A DNA stretch of 64,000 nucleotides. Source: Pandoraea iniqua (lineage in GTDB: Bacteria > Pseudomonadota > Gammaproteobacteria > Burkholderiales > Burkholderiaceae). The notes under the pieces were generated by a model. That model was not told where the DNA came from. It saw only the letters and a program-made list of their open reading frames with translations, and did not search any database. Numbering within the stretch: position 1 is the first letter of the stretch; the number at the start of each line of letters is the position of its first letter. The translations under genes were made by a program, and so were the position numbers. Location: NCBI RefSeq assembly GCF_902459685.1, contig NZ_CABPSF010000001.1, positions 186,001 to 250,000 of the forward strand, in the 5' to 3' direction. This document shows, one piece after another, positions 36,994-45,704 of this stretch.

Positions 36994-37317
36994 TGCGCCT
37001 CCTGTTGATGCGCCGCGCCGTGGCGGCGCGCTGCGACGCTCCGGTCTGCGCCGGGGCGTCTGTCTCCATGGTTGTCTCGTGACCGCGCGTTGGACCGGCG
37101 GCTGTTTTTTCGATAATGGCTGTTGCGGGGACTGCGGATAAGTCTCGGAAATGCTTAGGTAAGCTCAGGCAAACCGACGCTGCAAACGGCCGCGCGCCGG
37201 AACTTCAGTACGTCAGTACTTCAGGACTTCAGGACTTCAGGACGAGAGCGGCAAACTTCGGTGATTCGCCGCGCGCAGTGCCGCACGGCGAAGAGGCGAT
37301 GAAGACGCGTCGGCCGG
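36994..37317. other. Intergenic region with short tandem repeat
   Basis: 324 bases between two leftward genes. It holds a GC-rich hairpin near 37010-37031 (GCGCCG.../...CGGCGC) and three exact copies of TTCAGGAC at 37220-37243, preceded by degenerate copies. No gene is supported; it probably contains the MFS promoter. Confidence 0.5.
37220..37243. repeat. 8-bp tandem repeat, three copies
   Basis: TTCAGGAC occurs three times head to tail, with related CAGTAC units just before it. A slippage-type simple repeat, about 75 bases after the dehydrogenase stop. Confidence 0.8.
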
Positions 37318-38433
37318 TCAGACCGTTGCGCCGATAAAGTTGCGGCCGCGCGGACCATCGAGTGCGGCGGCAATCATTGCTGTCGACTCCAGCTCGGTCA
37401 CCCCGTAAGCGGCGAATTCGGTGGCGACGCCCAAGCCGTTCAGGAATGCCGTGAGCTTTTCGGGCGCCCCGGCGATATCGCCGTCGAAGACTTGCGCGAG
37501 CACGGCGTCGCGGTCCGCGCGCCGGCCGATCGCCAGACGCATCACCGCCGGCAGCGTGAACGAGCAGGCAATGCCGTGCGGCAGCCCGTGGCGAATCGTC
37601 ATGTCGTACGAAATCGAATGCGCGAGCGCCGTCTTCGTGTTCGAGAACGCCATGCCCGCCCGCAACGCGGCGAGTGCAGCGTCGCGGCGCAGTCCGATGT
37701 CGCCCGGCGACGCCATGAGCAGCGGCAGCACGCGCATCATGTCGCGCGCGGCGGTGACCGCGAAGGTGTCGGAGATCGGATTCGCATTGACGTTCCAGAT
37801 CGCCTCCAGTGCATGCGAGAGCGCATCGAGACCGCTCTGCAATGTCACGGAACGGGGCAGCGAGCGAGTGAGCCGGGGATCGACGATGGCGGCTTCGGGC
37901 CACGTCTCGGGCAGATGCAGCGAGTATTTCTTGCGCTTCACGTGCCGGTCCCAGAGCGTGGCCCACGGCGTGACTTCGCTGCCGGTGCCGGCTGTCGTGG
38001 GGATCGTGATGAGCCGTTTGGTGCGCGTGGGCTTGAAGCTGCCGCCCGCATCGAGGGCGTCGACCAGCGTGCTGAAGCGGTCGTCGTCACCGGCCACCAT
38101 CAACAGCTTGGCCGTGTCGAGCGCGCTGCCGCCACCGAGTGCCACGATCACTTCGCACTGTCCGTAGCGACGCCAAAAATCGCCGTACATCGGCGCCAGT
38201 TCACGCACGTCGGGGTTTGGGCTCACCTGATCGATCACCCCGGCAAGCTTGCCGCCGAGCAGGGCTTCGACCTGCCCCGTCATGCCCAGCGCCCGGGCTT
38301 CGGGCATGGTGACCAGCACGGCACGGCGCTGGCCGACGAGCGCCGGCAGTTGGGCGAGGGCGCCGTCGCCGAAGTGGACGTCGACAGGGTTGTGAAAGCT
38401 TGAAATGTCGGGAGAGCGCGAACGTTCGGTCAT
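37318..38433 (-). CDS. Iron-dependent alcohol dehydrogenase, possibly phosphonate-associated
   Basis: A 371-residue group-III metal alcohol dehydrogenase. The NAD site GGGSALDTAK and metal ligands in LDALSHALEA and HGLPHGIACSF are present, along with TTAGTGSEVTPWATLWD. The length and the divergent LysR gene recall the Fe-ADH genes associated with 2-aminoethylphosphonate breakdown, where the enzyme would reduce or oxidise phosphonoacetaldehyde; this is inference from the pair, not proof. ATG 38433 was chosen over the ORF start at 38544, which would run through the divergent promoter. Confidence 0.8.
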   Translation of the reverse strand: MTERSRSPDISSFHNPVDVHFGDGALAQLPALVGQRRAVLVTMPEARALGMTGQVEALLGGKLAGVIDQVSPNPDVRELAPMYGDFWRRYGQCEVIVALGGGSALDTAKLLMVAGDDDRFSTLVDALDAGGSFKPTRTKRLITIPTTAGTGSEVTPWATLWDRHVKRKKYSLHLPETWPEAAIVDPRLTRSLPRSVTLQSGLDALSHALEAIWNVNANPISDTFAVTAARDMMRVLPLLMASPGDIGLRRDAALAALRAGMAFSNTKTALAHSISYDMTIRHGLPHGIACSFTLPAVMRLAIGRRADRDAVLAQVFDGDIAGAPEKLTAFLNGLGVATEFAAYGVTELESTAMIAAALDGPRGRNFIGATV

Positions 38434-38487
38434 GGCGGATGGCGGGGACGATGCCGCGTTTGCCGCTTCGCACCCGGCGAAGCGAAC

Positions 38488-38559
38488 GGTTGGCGAAAGA
38501 TTGAGCTGGATTATGGTGAGCGCCGTCCTATACTTCCAATTCACATTTTTTCGCCAACC
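38488..38559. promoter_or_regulatory. Widely spaced inverted repeat in divergent promoter
   Basis: GGTTGGCGAAA (38488-38498) and TTTCGCCAACC (38549-38559) form a perfect 11-bp inverted repeat with 50 bases between arms, lying between the dehydrogenase and LysR genes. CCAA-CCTA-TTGG directly follows the second arm. The layout fits two-site binding and looping by a LysR tetramer. Confidence 0.6.
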
Positions 38560-38598
38560 TATTGGTAAAACCTATACCTCGTCACGGGAGCGTCACCG

Positions 38599-39462
38599 AT
38601 GCGGATTACCCAATTGCGTTCGTTTCATGCCGTGGCGCATCACGGCAGCGTGACGCGCGCGGCGCAGGCGCTGCATGTGAGTCAGCCGACGATGACGACG
38701 CAGATTCGCGCGCTGGAAGAGACTTACGGCATCGAGTTGTTCTATCGGCACGGCCGTGGGTTGACGCTCACGCCCACGGGCAAGGCGTTGTACTCGGTGA
38801 GCCTGCGCATCTTTGCCGACGAGGCTGAAGCGCTCGGGTTGCTCAAGGAGCATGGCGGGCTGAGAACGGGGGAGCTACGCCTCGGCGCGGTGGGGCCGCA
38901 TCACGCGATGGAGATCGTGGCGGCGTTTCGGCCGCGTTATCCGGGCATTGCCATCTCGATGCGTGCGGGCAACTCGGAGGAGATGATCGATGGCCTGCTC
39001 GCGTATCGCACGGATGTCGCGGTGCTGGCGCGCTATCAGGATGACGCGCGACTGCATGCCGTGCCGTATCGTACGCATCCGGTGGTGTTGCTGGTGCCAC
39101 GGGGTCACCGGTTTGCGCGCCGTCGCAGTGTGAAGCTGGCGGAATTGGCGGGCGAGTCGATGCTGATGCGCGAACCGGGGTCGACGACGCGTCACGCGCT
39201 GGAGGCGGCGCTCGCATCGGCGGGTGTCACGCCGGATGTTTCGATGGAGATCGGCAGCCGCGAGGCGATTCGCGAGGCGGTGATTCTCGGGCTGGGCATT
39301 GCGGCGGTGTCGGCGCGCGAGCACATCCCCGATGAGCGGCTGGCAGTGGTGTCGATCAGCGACGCCAAAGTGGAGACGACTACCGTCGTGGTGTGTCTCG
39401 CAGAGCGCCGTGAGTCGCGCATGATCGCGGCGTTCCTGAACGTGGTTGCCGGGATGGTATGA
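38599..39462 (+). CDS. LysR family regulator (aminoethylphosphonate-associated type)
   Basis: A 287-residue LysR-type regulator. The winged helix ([27 protein letters not shown]) is unusual in having TMTTQ rather than the common SVSRQ, a trait I associate with regulators near aminoethylphosphonate genes. The effector domain is normal ([15 protein letters not shown]). It is divergent from the Fe-ADH gene, and an 11-bp inverted repeat lies between them. GGGAG precedes the ATG at the right distance. Confidence 0.85.
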   Translation: MRITQLRSFHAVAHHGSVTRAAQALHVSQPTMTTQIRALEETYGIELFYRHGRGLTLTPTGKALYSVSLRIFADEAEALGLLKEHGGLRTGELRLGAVGPHHAMEIVAAFRPRYPGIAISMRAGNSEEMIDGLLAYRTDVAVLARYQDDARLHAVPYRTHPVVLLVPRGHRFARRRSVKLAELAGESMLMREPGSTTRHALEAALASAGVTPDVSMEIGSREAIREAVILGLGIAAVSAREHIPDERLAVVSISDAKVETTTVVVCLAERRESRMIAAFLNVVAGMV

Positions 39463-39468
39463 CGTGCT

Positions 39469-39576
39469 TGCGGTGAATGTCGGGTGTAATCGCCGCATAT
39501 TTTGCGGTGATTGATTTGCCCCTGCGGCGAATCTTCGCCATAATCGCCGCATGAAACGCGGTGATTGGCTCTATCT
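39469..39576. repeat. Imperfect 54-bp tandem duplication over the fic start
   Basis: Two 54-bp units (39469-39522 and 39523-39576) each contain three copies of a 10-base element (AATCGCCGCA or its reverse complement TGCGGTGATT/TGCGGCGAAT) at the same offsets (0, 19, 34). The second unit covers the fic ATG. Six operator-like half-sites suggest autoregulation. Confidence 0.75.
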
Positions 39577-40666
39577 CTGGCAGGCTCCCGAATGGCCGGC
39601 AATGCGCTACGACATGGCATTGCTGGCGCGTCCGCTCGCACGCGTCAGTCGCGCGCAGGGGCGCCTGTATGGCCGCATGGCAGATGTCGGGATGTCCCTG
39701 CGGGACGAAGCCAGTCTGGCGGCGCTGACCGAGGACGTGCTCAAGACCAGCGCCATTGAAGGCGAGCAGCTCGATCCGGCGTCGGTGCGTTCGTCCATCG
39801 CCCATCGCCTTGGTGTCGATATCGGCGCACTGGCACCCGTGGATCGCCATGTCGAAGGTGTCGTGGAGATGATTCTCGATGCCACACAACGTAGCGCCGA
39901 GCCGGTGACGCGAGAACGTCTCTTCGGCTGGCATGCGTCACTCTTTCCGGCCGGTTATTCAGGGATGTCGCGCATTGCTGTGGCGAACTGGCGCGACGAT
40001 GCCAGCGGTGCCATGCAGGTGGTCTCCGGTTCGCACCACCGGCAGCGCGTGCATTTCGAGGCGCCCCCTGCCGCAAGGTTGGACGAGGAGATGACGCGAT
40101 TTCTCGGCTGGGTGAATCACGAGTCGGACGAACTCGCGCTGATCAAGGCGGGCCTCGCCCATTTCTGGTTTGTGACGCTGCATCCCTTCGACGATGGCAA
40201 CGGCCGGATCGCACGGGCGATCGGCGATCTGCTGCTCGCGCGCGGCGATGGCAGTCCGCAACGTTTCTACAGTCTGTCCGCGCAGATTCAGCGTGAGCGC
40301 AAGGGCTATTACGAGATTCTGGAGCGCACCCAAAAGGGCACGTTAGATGTCACGGCGTGGCTGCTATGGTTCTACGACGCGCTGGAGCGTGCCATCGAGC
40401 AAGCCGACAAAACGCTCGATGCGGTACTTCGCAAGGCGCATCTGTGGCAGGGGTGGGCCACGTTGCCGCTCAATGGCCGTCAGATCAAAGTGCTCAATCA
40501 GCTGCTCGACGACTTCGAGGGCAAACTCACGAACGCCAAGTGGGTGGCGCTCGCCAAGTGTTCGCCGGACACGGCGTTGCGCGACATCACCGAATTGCTC
40601 GAGCACGGCGTACTGCGTAAAGGCCCCGGGGCGGGGCGCAATACGTCGTACGAGTTGACGGACTAA
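39551..40666 (+). CDS. Fic family adenylyltransferase with DUF4172 and C-terminal winged helix
   Basis: A 371-residue cytoplasmic protein. The active-site loop HPFDDGNGRIAR (211-222) has all the Fic residues used to transfer AMP from ATP to a Ser/Thr/Tyr target. Residues 66-71, TSAIEG, match the inhibitory motif (S/T)xxxE(G/N), placed N-terminally as in class II Fic proteins, so it is self-inhibited. The N-terminal 90 residues resemble DUF4172. Residues about 300-370 (GRQIKVLNQLLDDF ... TALRDITELLEHGVL) look like a winged-helix domain, which could bind the repeats around its own start. No antitoxin gene is adjacent. Confidence 0.9.
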   Translation: MKRGDWLYLWQAPEWPAMRYDMALLARPLARVSRAQGRLYGRMADVGMSLRDEASLAALTEDVLKTSAIEGEQLDPASVRSSIAHRLGVDIGALAPVDRHVEGVVEMILDATQRSAEPVTRERLFGWHASLFPAGYSGMSRIAVANWRDDASGAMQVVSGSHHRQRVHFEAPPAARLDEEMTRFLGWVNHESDELALIKAGLAHFWFVTLHPFDDGNGRIARAIGDLLLARGDGSPQRFYSLSAQIQRERKGYYEILERTQKGTLDVTAWLLWFYDALERAIEQADKTLDAVLRKAHLWQGWATLPLNGRQIKVLNQLLDDFEGKLTNAKWVALAKCSPDTALRDITELLEHGVLRKGPGAGRNTSYELTD

Positions 40667-40812
40667 TTTCGTCCTCACACACGACAAACACGGAAAACGC
40701 GACCCGCGCGACCACGCGGCCCACGCGTCAACGACAAAAACCGGCACGTCGCTAACGACAGCATCCTCCTGCCAATGGCATCACCCTCTCCCGATTTTCC
40801 TTGGAGAAGATG

Positions 40813-43800
40813 ATGCCCGCCACACGCGTCACGCCACATCGCGCAAGCCCTTCCCATTCCGTCGGGCGCTCGCCTGCCGCTTTCACCCGAAATGACCGCG
40901 CACATGCGCGGTTCTTGCTCAAACACGCGCGACAACGCGAGCAAGTCCCGCGACAGCGTATGGTGCGCGAAACGCCGCAGATCGCCACATCGGCGAGCGT
41001 GCAAAGCGGCAACGCCGGGGCCGCTGCGAAAGCGTTGCTGTTCGGCATGTGCTTTCTCGGCGCACAGGTTTGTCGCGCAGACGTGACGCGTGCAGCGTCG
41101 CGTGACACCCACGTGCGCACTTCCGATATCGACAGTGCCCTCGCGTCGCTATTGCCACCGTCAACCGGCACACCGGCACAGCGGTGCGCAGTATTGCCGG
41201 CGGCTACCGCATCAGGCCTCCCATCGCTCGGCGTCGAGACATTCCTCTCGTGGGTCGGGGAGCGATTCTCACACGCGTGTGCGCGTGCCCCGCTACGTTG
41301 TTCCGGCGATATCGCCCCGCCTGCCATCAACGACGCGCTTCCGACACAGGCAGATGTGCTGCACGCAGCACTGAGCGCCGTGCCGCCCGCAGACACCGCA
41401 CAAAAAACACCGGCCGAGCGAGATGCGATGTCGCGGCAGCTCACGGCGCGCATCGATCCGGTCATGGCGCGGCACGACGTGAGCGGTATGCGCTTCGGCA
41501 GCCTTGACTGGGCCTTGGCGCGCATCGGGTGCGCACTGATCGGCGACGAGGCGAGTGACTGGGCACCGAACGCGCTGGTTGCGGTCGCGCTGGCCATGCT
41601 TCCGGCCCACGACGACACCGATGCGAGTGCTACGTTTCTCTCCCGGTTTATGCCAGTCGTCACACGCATGGCGCTGGCGCACGACGTTATCGAACCTGAC
41701 GAGGCGCAACGTCTCGACACGGGCACCCGCGCTCGCGTGATCGCCTACTTTCGATGGCGCGTGCAAGACATGCTCGGACAAGGCGAACGTCTTGCCGCTG
41801 CCGCCGGATTACTGCCGACGCGCCGTGCGATCGCACGCGAGCGCGTGGTGAGCGCAGGCGTGTCCCCGGATGTGCAAATACAAGTGAACAAACATCGCGT
41901 ATGGATCGGACTGTGGATCGCATCTGCCCACCCTATGGTCTTTCCGCCATGCATGCACACCGAAGGGATGTACACGCCCGTCGAGCTGCTGATGCACGAC
42001 TGTCTGATCGATCTCAAGCGCGACGCCCCCATGCTGCATACCCGGCTGGCCGAAGCCGGTGTGACACACGACAGCATCACGGCGTCGTTCGAGGCGCACT
42101 ACGCTACGGCGATTCCCGCGCTCGCTCACACGTTTCTGATGCCTCTGCTTCAGGCGCGTGTCGATGCCATGAGCGACACCGACCGTCAGTTCTGGCAATG
42201 CGGCGACTGGACCCTCTATCGCGCTGCCGGAACGCTTGCGATGCAACCGCTGCCGGACGATGCCGGCGGCGTGCTGGGCGTGGTGTTGCCGGATGAAAGG
42301 GCGAGCAAAACCGATGAAATTCGCCACTTCACGCTGCTGATGTCGATTCGTCGTCAATCAGCCTCGGGTGTCCGTGAGGTACGTCACTACTTGATCACGC
42401 CGTCCACGCTCCAAGTGGTTCGGCTCGATGCCGATCTTTCGGCACGGCTGAACGCGGGCCAAACGCCGTTCGTCGCCGTGCCCCGTGTTGCAGGGCAGTC
42501 TAGCGATCGCAGCGGGCGGCCAATGTGCACCGACACCGTCAAGCGCAAGGATTGCGGCGCGACGATTACGGCGACGCAAGGTGCGGCGGAAATGCTTGCC
42601 GCGCCGTTCCACGCCTTACACGACGCTTCCTTTGCCATGACGGCCACCGAAGCCGAACATGCAGCACGTCGCGAGGCATTGCTTGGCCTGCTGCCGTTTT
42701 ATCGCTGCGTGCAGGACGTGCGTGCCGCAAAGGCGGACACCGTATTCGATTGCGCGATCGATCTGACCGGCCTTGTGCCGCTGGCAGATGCCGGACTCGA
42801 CGCCGCCGTTACCGCGACGCACTTGTTGACGGCGCTTGGCCCGGACGAGTGGCTCTCGTGGTCTGAAAAATTGATCGCGCACGGCTTGCCCGCGTTGCGC
42901 GAGAGCACGCCGGCGCAGCTTGCCTATTGGCTCGACGCCGGTGTCCGCGACGGCATGCGTCTCGCTAAGGAATCCGTCCACCTGTTCGATCCGGGTTTTG
43001 CCGCCGCGTGGCATCTAAGTGCTGGCGCGGCCGGTGGCGCACGCTCACTATTCGAGCGATTGTCGAAAATGCCGGTGCTGCGGCGGCACTTGCCGCGATT
43101 GCGGGTGGCCGAGGAGCGTCTCCTGAGAGATTCCTCCTCAGTCGAGTCACCCATGCTGAACCAACTGTGCCGGACCCGCCGCAGCCCGCCGGAACAAGAC
43201 GGTGCTTGTTCGCAACTCGAACGGGTGGGCGGCTACGTCCGGCCCTATCCGCAGGGCGGCGGCGAGGCGCGCTATCAGTACGATACTGGCACGCAGCACT
43301 TCGACACCTTCGACAGTCAGGACGCGGCCATGAGAACGGTCGTGGTCGACGACATGACCGACGCCGGGCAACTGGTGGAACGAGAGTATCTGTTGATCGG
43401 GGGCGATGTTGTCTGGCGGCATCTCGATCGCTACCGGACGCTCGCGACGGCGTTCAATCGCCTCAGGCAGGATGCCCTTCACGTGTTGTCGTCGCTGAAG
43501 GGGGCATTGGGAAACGATCCTCGCTATGTCGTCGTCGACGTGCCGGTCACCACCGTGGGCGGCGACGAGCGCACGTTGCAGATTGCCGCACGTTACGCCA
43601 CGTATGCCGATCCTCACGGACACTGCATGCAAGTCGCGCGAGTGCAAGGCACGCACTACGTCTTCAAAATCGAGCACGGGTGGACGGCGGTGCCGGTGGC
43701 GAGACACCCGGTGACCCTGTTTCAGGCGACCGATGCAGACGTTGCGAGTTACCTCCAGTTCAGGGCACTGCTGCACACCCCCTACGCAGGCGACATCGTG

Positions 43801-44526
43801 GTGTACGAAGGCGTTTCGCAATTCCAGCGGGTGGTGTCTTTGTCGCGAACGGAGCAGACACGCATCAAGCGTATTGCGCTGCGCATGCAAAAAGTACAGC
43901 TCGACGCGATGCTTTGGCTGATGGACCCGATGAACCGTGCGGAATCGGAGTTGCTCCTGCAAAGGTTTACGCCTATCGAGCAGGTCACAAGACTGCGTGT
44001 TGCGCTCGTGGGCGCGCTCGAATCGATGGCCAGAGTCACACCGAGGTTTATTGCGAACTACCGGACCCGCGTTGCCGTGGCATTGATGGTGGATCCGGCA
44101 ACGCCCGCCACTGCCGCACGCGGCGGGCTGCAATCGCAAGTGGCCAGCAATCGGGCGAAGATGCCGGTGATCTATCTCAGTGAAGATGGGCTGCGCGAGC
44201 GCAAGACGGAGAGTCTGGCGGGCGTCATGGTCCATCAAATGACGCGGGCGGTGCTCGGCGCTTCGGATCGGCTGAGCGAGGCATTGTCGCTACCCGCGGC
44301 TATCGATGACTTCGGCGAGTGCGTGGACCTCAGGCCGCTGATCGCGGTCGCCCCATCGGTGCCGCCCGAGGTGCTGGTGCGGCATGCGCCCACGCTGGAG
44401 CATCTGATCTTCATGTGCGCCTATTTGCGCGATCCGGAACGTGCGGAAGAGGTCAGGCGTTTTGCGTGGAAGTCGACGGACTCGTACTGGCGTTTGAGTC
44501 CGTGGAGCGTTGACGACGCCGTGTGA
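40813..44526 (+). CDS. Large protein of unknown function, possible secreted effector
   Basis: A 1237-residue protein I do not recognise. ATGs at 40810 and 40813 follow GGAGAAG; the second has better spacing. After about 65 Arg/Ser/His-rich residues comes one hydrophobic stretch (AKALLFGMCFLGAQVCRA) and then a long mixed sequence without repeats or further membrane spans. It is sparse in Lys and rich in Ala/Arg. Near the C-terminus, GVMVHQMTRAVLGASDRL resembles the surroundings of the HExxH zinc motif in some bacterial toxins but has lost the Glu and second His. A dermonecrotic-toxin or type III effector relative is possible but unproven. The flanking genes fic and uppP give no functional hint. 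Confidence 0.75.
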   Translation: MPATRVTPHRASPSHSVGRSPAAFTRNDRAHARFLLKHARQREQVPRQRMVRETPQIATSASVQSGNAGAAAKALLFGMCFLGAQVCRADVTRAASRDTHVRTSDIDSALASLLPPSTGTPAQRCAVLPAATASGLPSLGVETFLSWVGERFSHACARAPLRCSGDIAPPAINDALPTQADVLHAALSAVPPADTAQKTPAERDAMSRQLTARIDPVMARHDVSGMRFGSLDWALARIGCALIGDEASDWAPNALVAVALAMLPAHDDTDASATFLSRFMPVVTRMALAHDVIEPDEAQRLDTGTRARVIAYFRWRVQDMLGQGERLAAAAGLLPTRRAIARERVVSAGVSPDVQIQVNKHRVWIGLWIASAHPMVFPPCMHTEGMYTPVELLMHDCLIDLKRDAPMLHTRLAEAGVTHDSITASFEAHYATAIPALAHTFLMPLLQARVDAMSDTDRQFWQCGDWTLYRAAGTLAMQPLPDDAGGVLGVVLPDERASKTDEIRHFTLLMSIRRQSASGVREVRHYLITPSTLQVVRLDADLSARLNAGQTPFVAVPRVAGQSSDRSGRPMCTDTVKRKDCGATITATQGAAEMLAAPFHALHDASFAMTATEAEHAARREALLGLLPFYRCVQDVRAAKADTVFDCAIDLTGLVPLADAGLDAAVTATHLLTALGPDEWLSWSEKLIAHGLPALRESTPAQLAYWLDAGVRDGMRLAKESVHLFDPGFAAAWHLSAGAAGGARSLFERLSKMPVLRRHLPRLRVAEERLLRDSSSVESPMLNQLCRTRRSPPEQDGACSQLERVGGYVRPYPQGGGEARYQYDTGTQHFDTFDSQDAAMRTVVVDDMTDAGQLVEREYLLIGGDVVWRHLDRYRTLATAFNRLRQDALHVLSSLKGALGNDPRYVVVDVPVTTVGGDERTLQIAARYATYADPHGHCMQVARVQGTHYVFKIEHGWTAVPVARHPVTLFQATDADVASYLQFRALLHTPYAGDIVVYEGVSQFQRVVSLSRTEQTRIKRIALRMQKVQLDAMLWLMDPMNRAESELLLQRFTPIEQVTRLRVALVGALESMARVTPRFIANYRTRVAVALMVDPATPATAARGGLQSQVASNRAKMPVIYLSEDGLRERKTESLAGVMVHQMTRAVLGASDRLSEALSLPAAIDDFGECVDLRPLIAVAPSVPPEVLVRHAPTLEHLIFMCAYLRDPERAEEVRRFAWKSTDSYWRLSPWSVDDAV

Positions 44527-44591
44527 AGTCCACCGGCGTGGAAGGCAACGGCCGGTGAGAATCTCATCGGCCTTGAACACATGCGAAAACG

Positions 44592-45446
44592 TCAGCTCAG
44601 GTACTGGCTCGAGAACAGCACCACGGCCGAGGCGACGAGGCAGTAGATACCGAACAGGTACCAGCGGCCATGCTCCAGCCAGCGCGAGAGCCAGCGCAGG
44701 GCGATCAGGCCCGCGAAGAAGCTGAACACCATGCCCACGAGACACGGCGTGAGCACCGTCATAAAGTGGCCCGAGAATGCCTGCGTAGCGCCCGATTTGT
44801 ACAGACGGTACGCCTCTTTGACGATCACCGGCGGGGTGAGCACCACGGCGAGCGCGAAGCTGAATTCTTCGACGCGAATCTTGTCGAGCCCGCGCAGCAT
44901 GCCGGTCGAAATGGTCGAGCCCGAGCGCGAGAAACCACGGAACGGCAGGCACACGCCCTGCACCGCACCGATCCACGCGGAGTCGGCGGCGCGCATCGGA
45001 CGGTCGCCCATCGGCGGACGTTTGCGGCCCGAGATGAGGATCAGGATGCCCGCCATCGCGAGACCCGCCGAGATGATGTACAGGTTGCCGAACAGATGCT
45101 CGATCTCGGAATGCTGCGTGCCGCGCATCAGCACCTTCTCGATGAACAGCATCAGCGCAATGCCGATCACGCCGGTAAAGGCGGTGGCGACAATCACCTG
45201 CTTGGCGTTGTGGACGAAGTCGCGGCGGGACGAGAAGTAACGCTCGCGCCACGATTTCCAGAAGTACACGATCACCGCCAGCATCGTGCCGGTGTGCAAC
45301 ATCACCAGCAGCAAAGTCATCTCGGGGGCGGTCGGGTCGAGCCCCATCAGCTTCTCGGCCATGATGACGTGCGCGGAGCTTGAAACGGGCAACAACTCCG
45401 CCACGCCCTGCACAATCGCGAGCACCAGCACTTGCAAATAGTCCAT
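44592..45446 (-). CDS. uppP: Undecaprenyl-diphosphatase (UppP/BacA family)
   Basis: A 284-residue, multi-span inner-membrane phosphatase that recycles undecaprenyl pyrophosphate for cell-wall synthesis and can give bacitracin tolerance. The two catalytic motifs are present in variant form: QGVAELLPVSSSAH (usual TEFLPVSSTGH) and PFRGFSRSGST (usual PGxSRSGAT). The variants suggest the second-copy UppP branch seen in several proteobacteria. ATG 45446 follows AAGGAT. It is convergent with the large unknown gene. Confidence 0.9.
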   Translation of the reverse strand: MDYLQVLVLAIVQGVAELLPVSSSAHVIMAEKLMGLDPTAPEMTLLLVMLHTGTMLAVIVYFWKSWRERYFSSRRDFVHNAKQVIVATAFTGVIGIALMLFIEKVLMRGTQHSEIEHLFGNLYIISAGLAMAGILILISGRKRPPMGDRPMRAADSAWIGAVQGVCLPFRGFSRSGSTISTGMLRGLDKIRVEEFSFALAVVLTPPVIVKEAYRLYKSGATQAFSGHFMTVLTPCLVGMVFSFFAGLIALRWLSRWLEHGRWYLFGIYCLVASAVVLFSSQYLS

Positions 45447-45637
45447 GCGCAATCCTTGGGAAATGGGCAAGCACACTACGCTGCAATCATGTCGTTTTGG
45501 TGACAGTCATATGACGGCGTCGCCGATCCCTGCCCCCGACCGGCTGCCGCGCATGATACCCCGTCAGAATTGGTCTTGAATGAGGTCTTTGCGTGGGTAT
45601 TTTGCCGGCCGTCGGCGCGCCATCGCGCTGAAATGAC

Positions 45638-45670
45638 AACGGGCGCCCGTGGGGACGCCCGTTGTTTTAT
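45638..45670. terminator. Hairpin terminator between uppP and the sulfhydrylase gene
   Basis: CAACGGGCG / CGCCCGTTG with a 10-base loop; TTTTAT follows on the plus strand, TCATTT on the minus strand. It lies 35 bases after the minus-strand sulfhydrylase stop, so it probably acts on that gene despite the weaker T run. Confidence 0.6.
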
Positions 45671-45704
45671 CAGTGAAAACGAGCCGCGATGGCTACGCCG
45701 CGTT

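Noticed and set aside
39551-40666. Fic toxin-antitoxin pair
   Set aside because: No small antitoxin frame adjoins it, and the inhibitory TSAIEG motif is inside the same chain.
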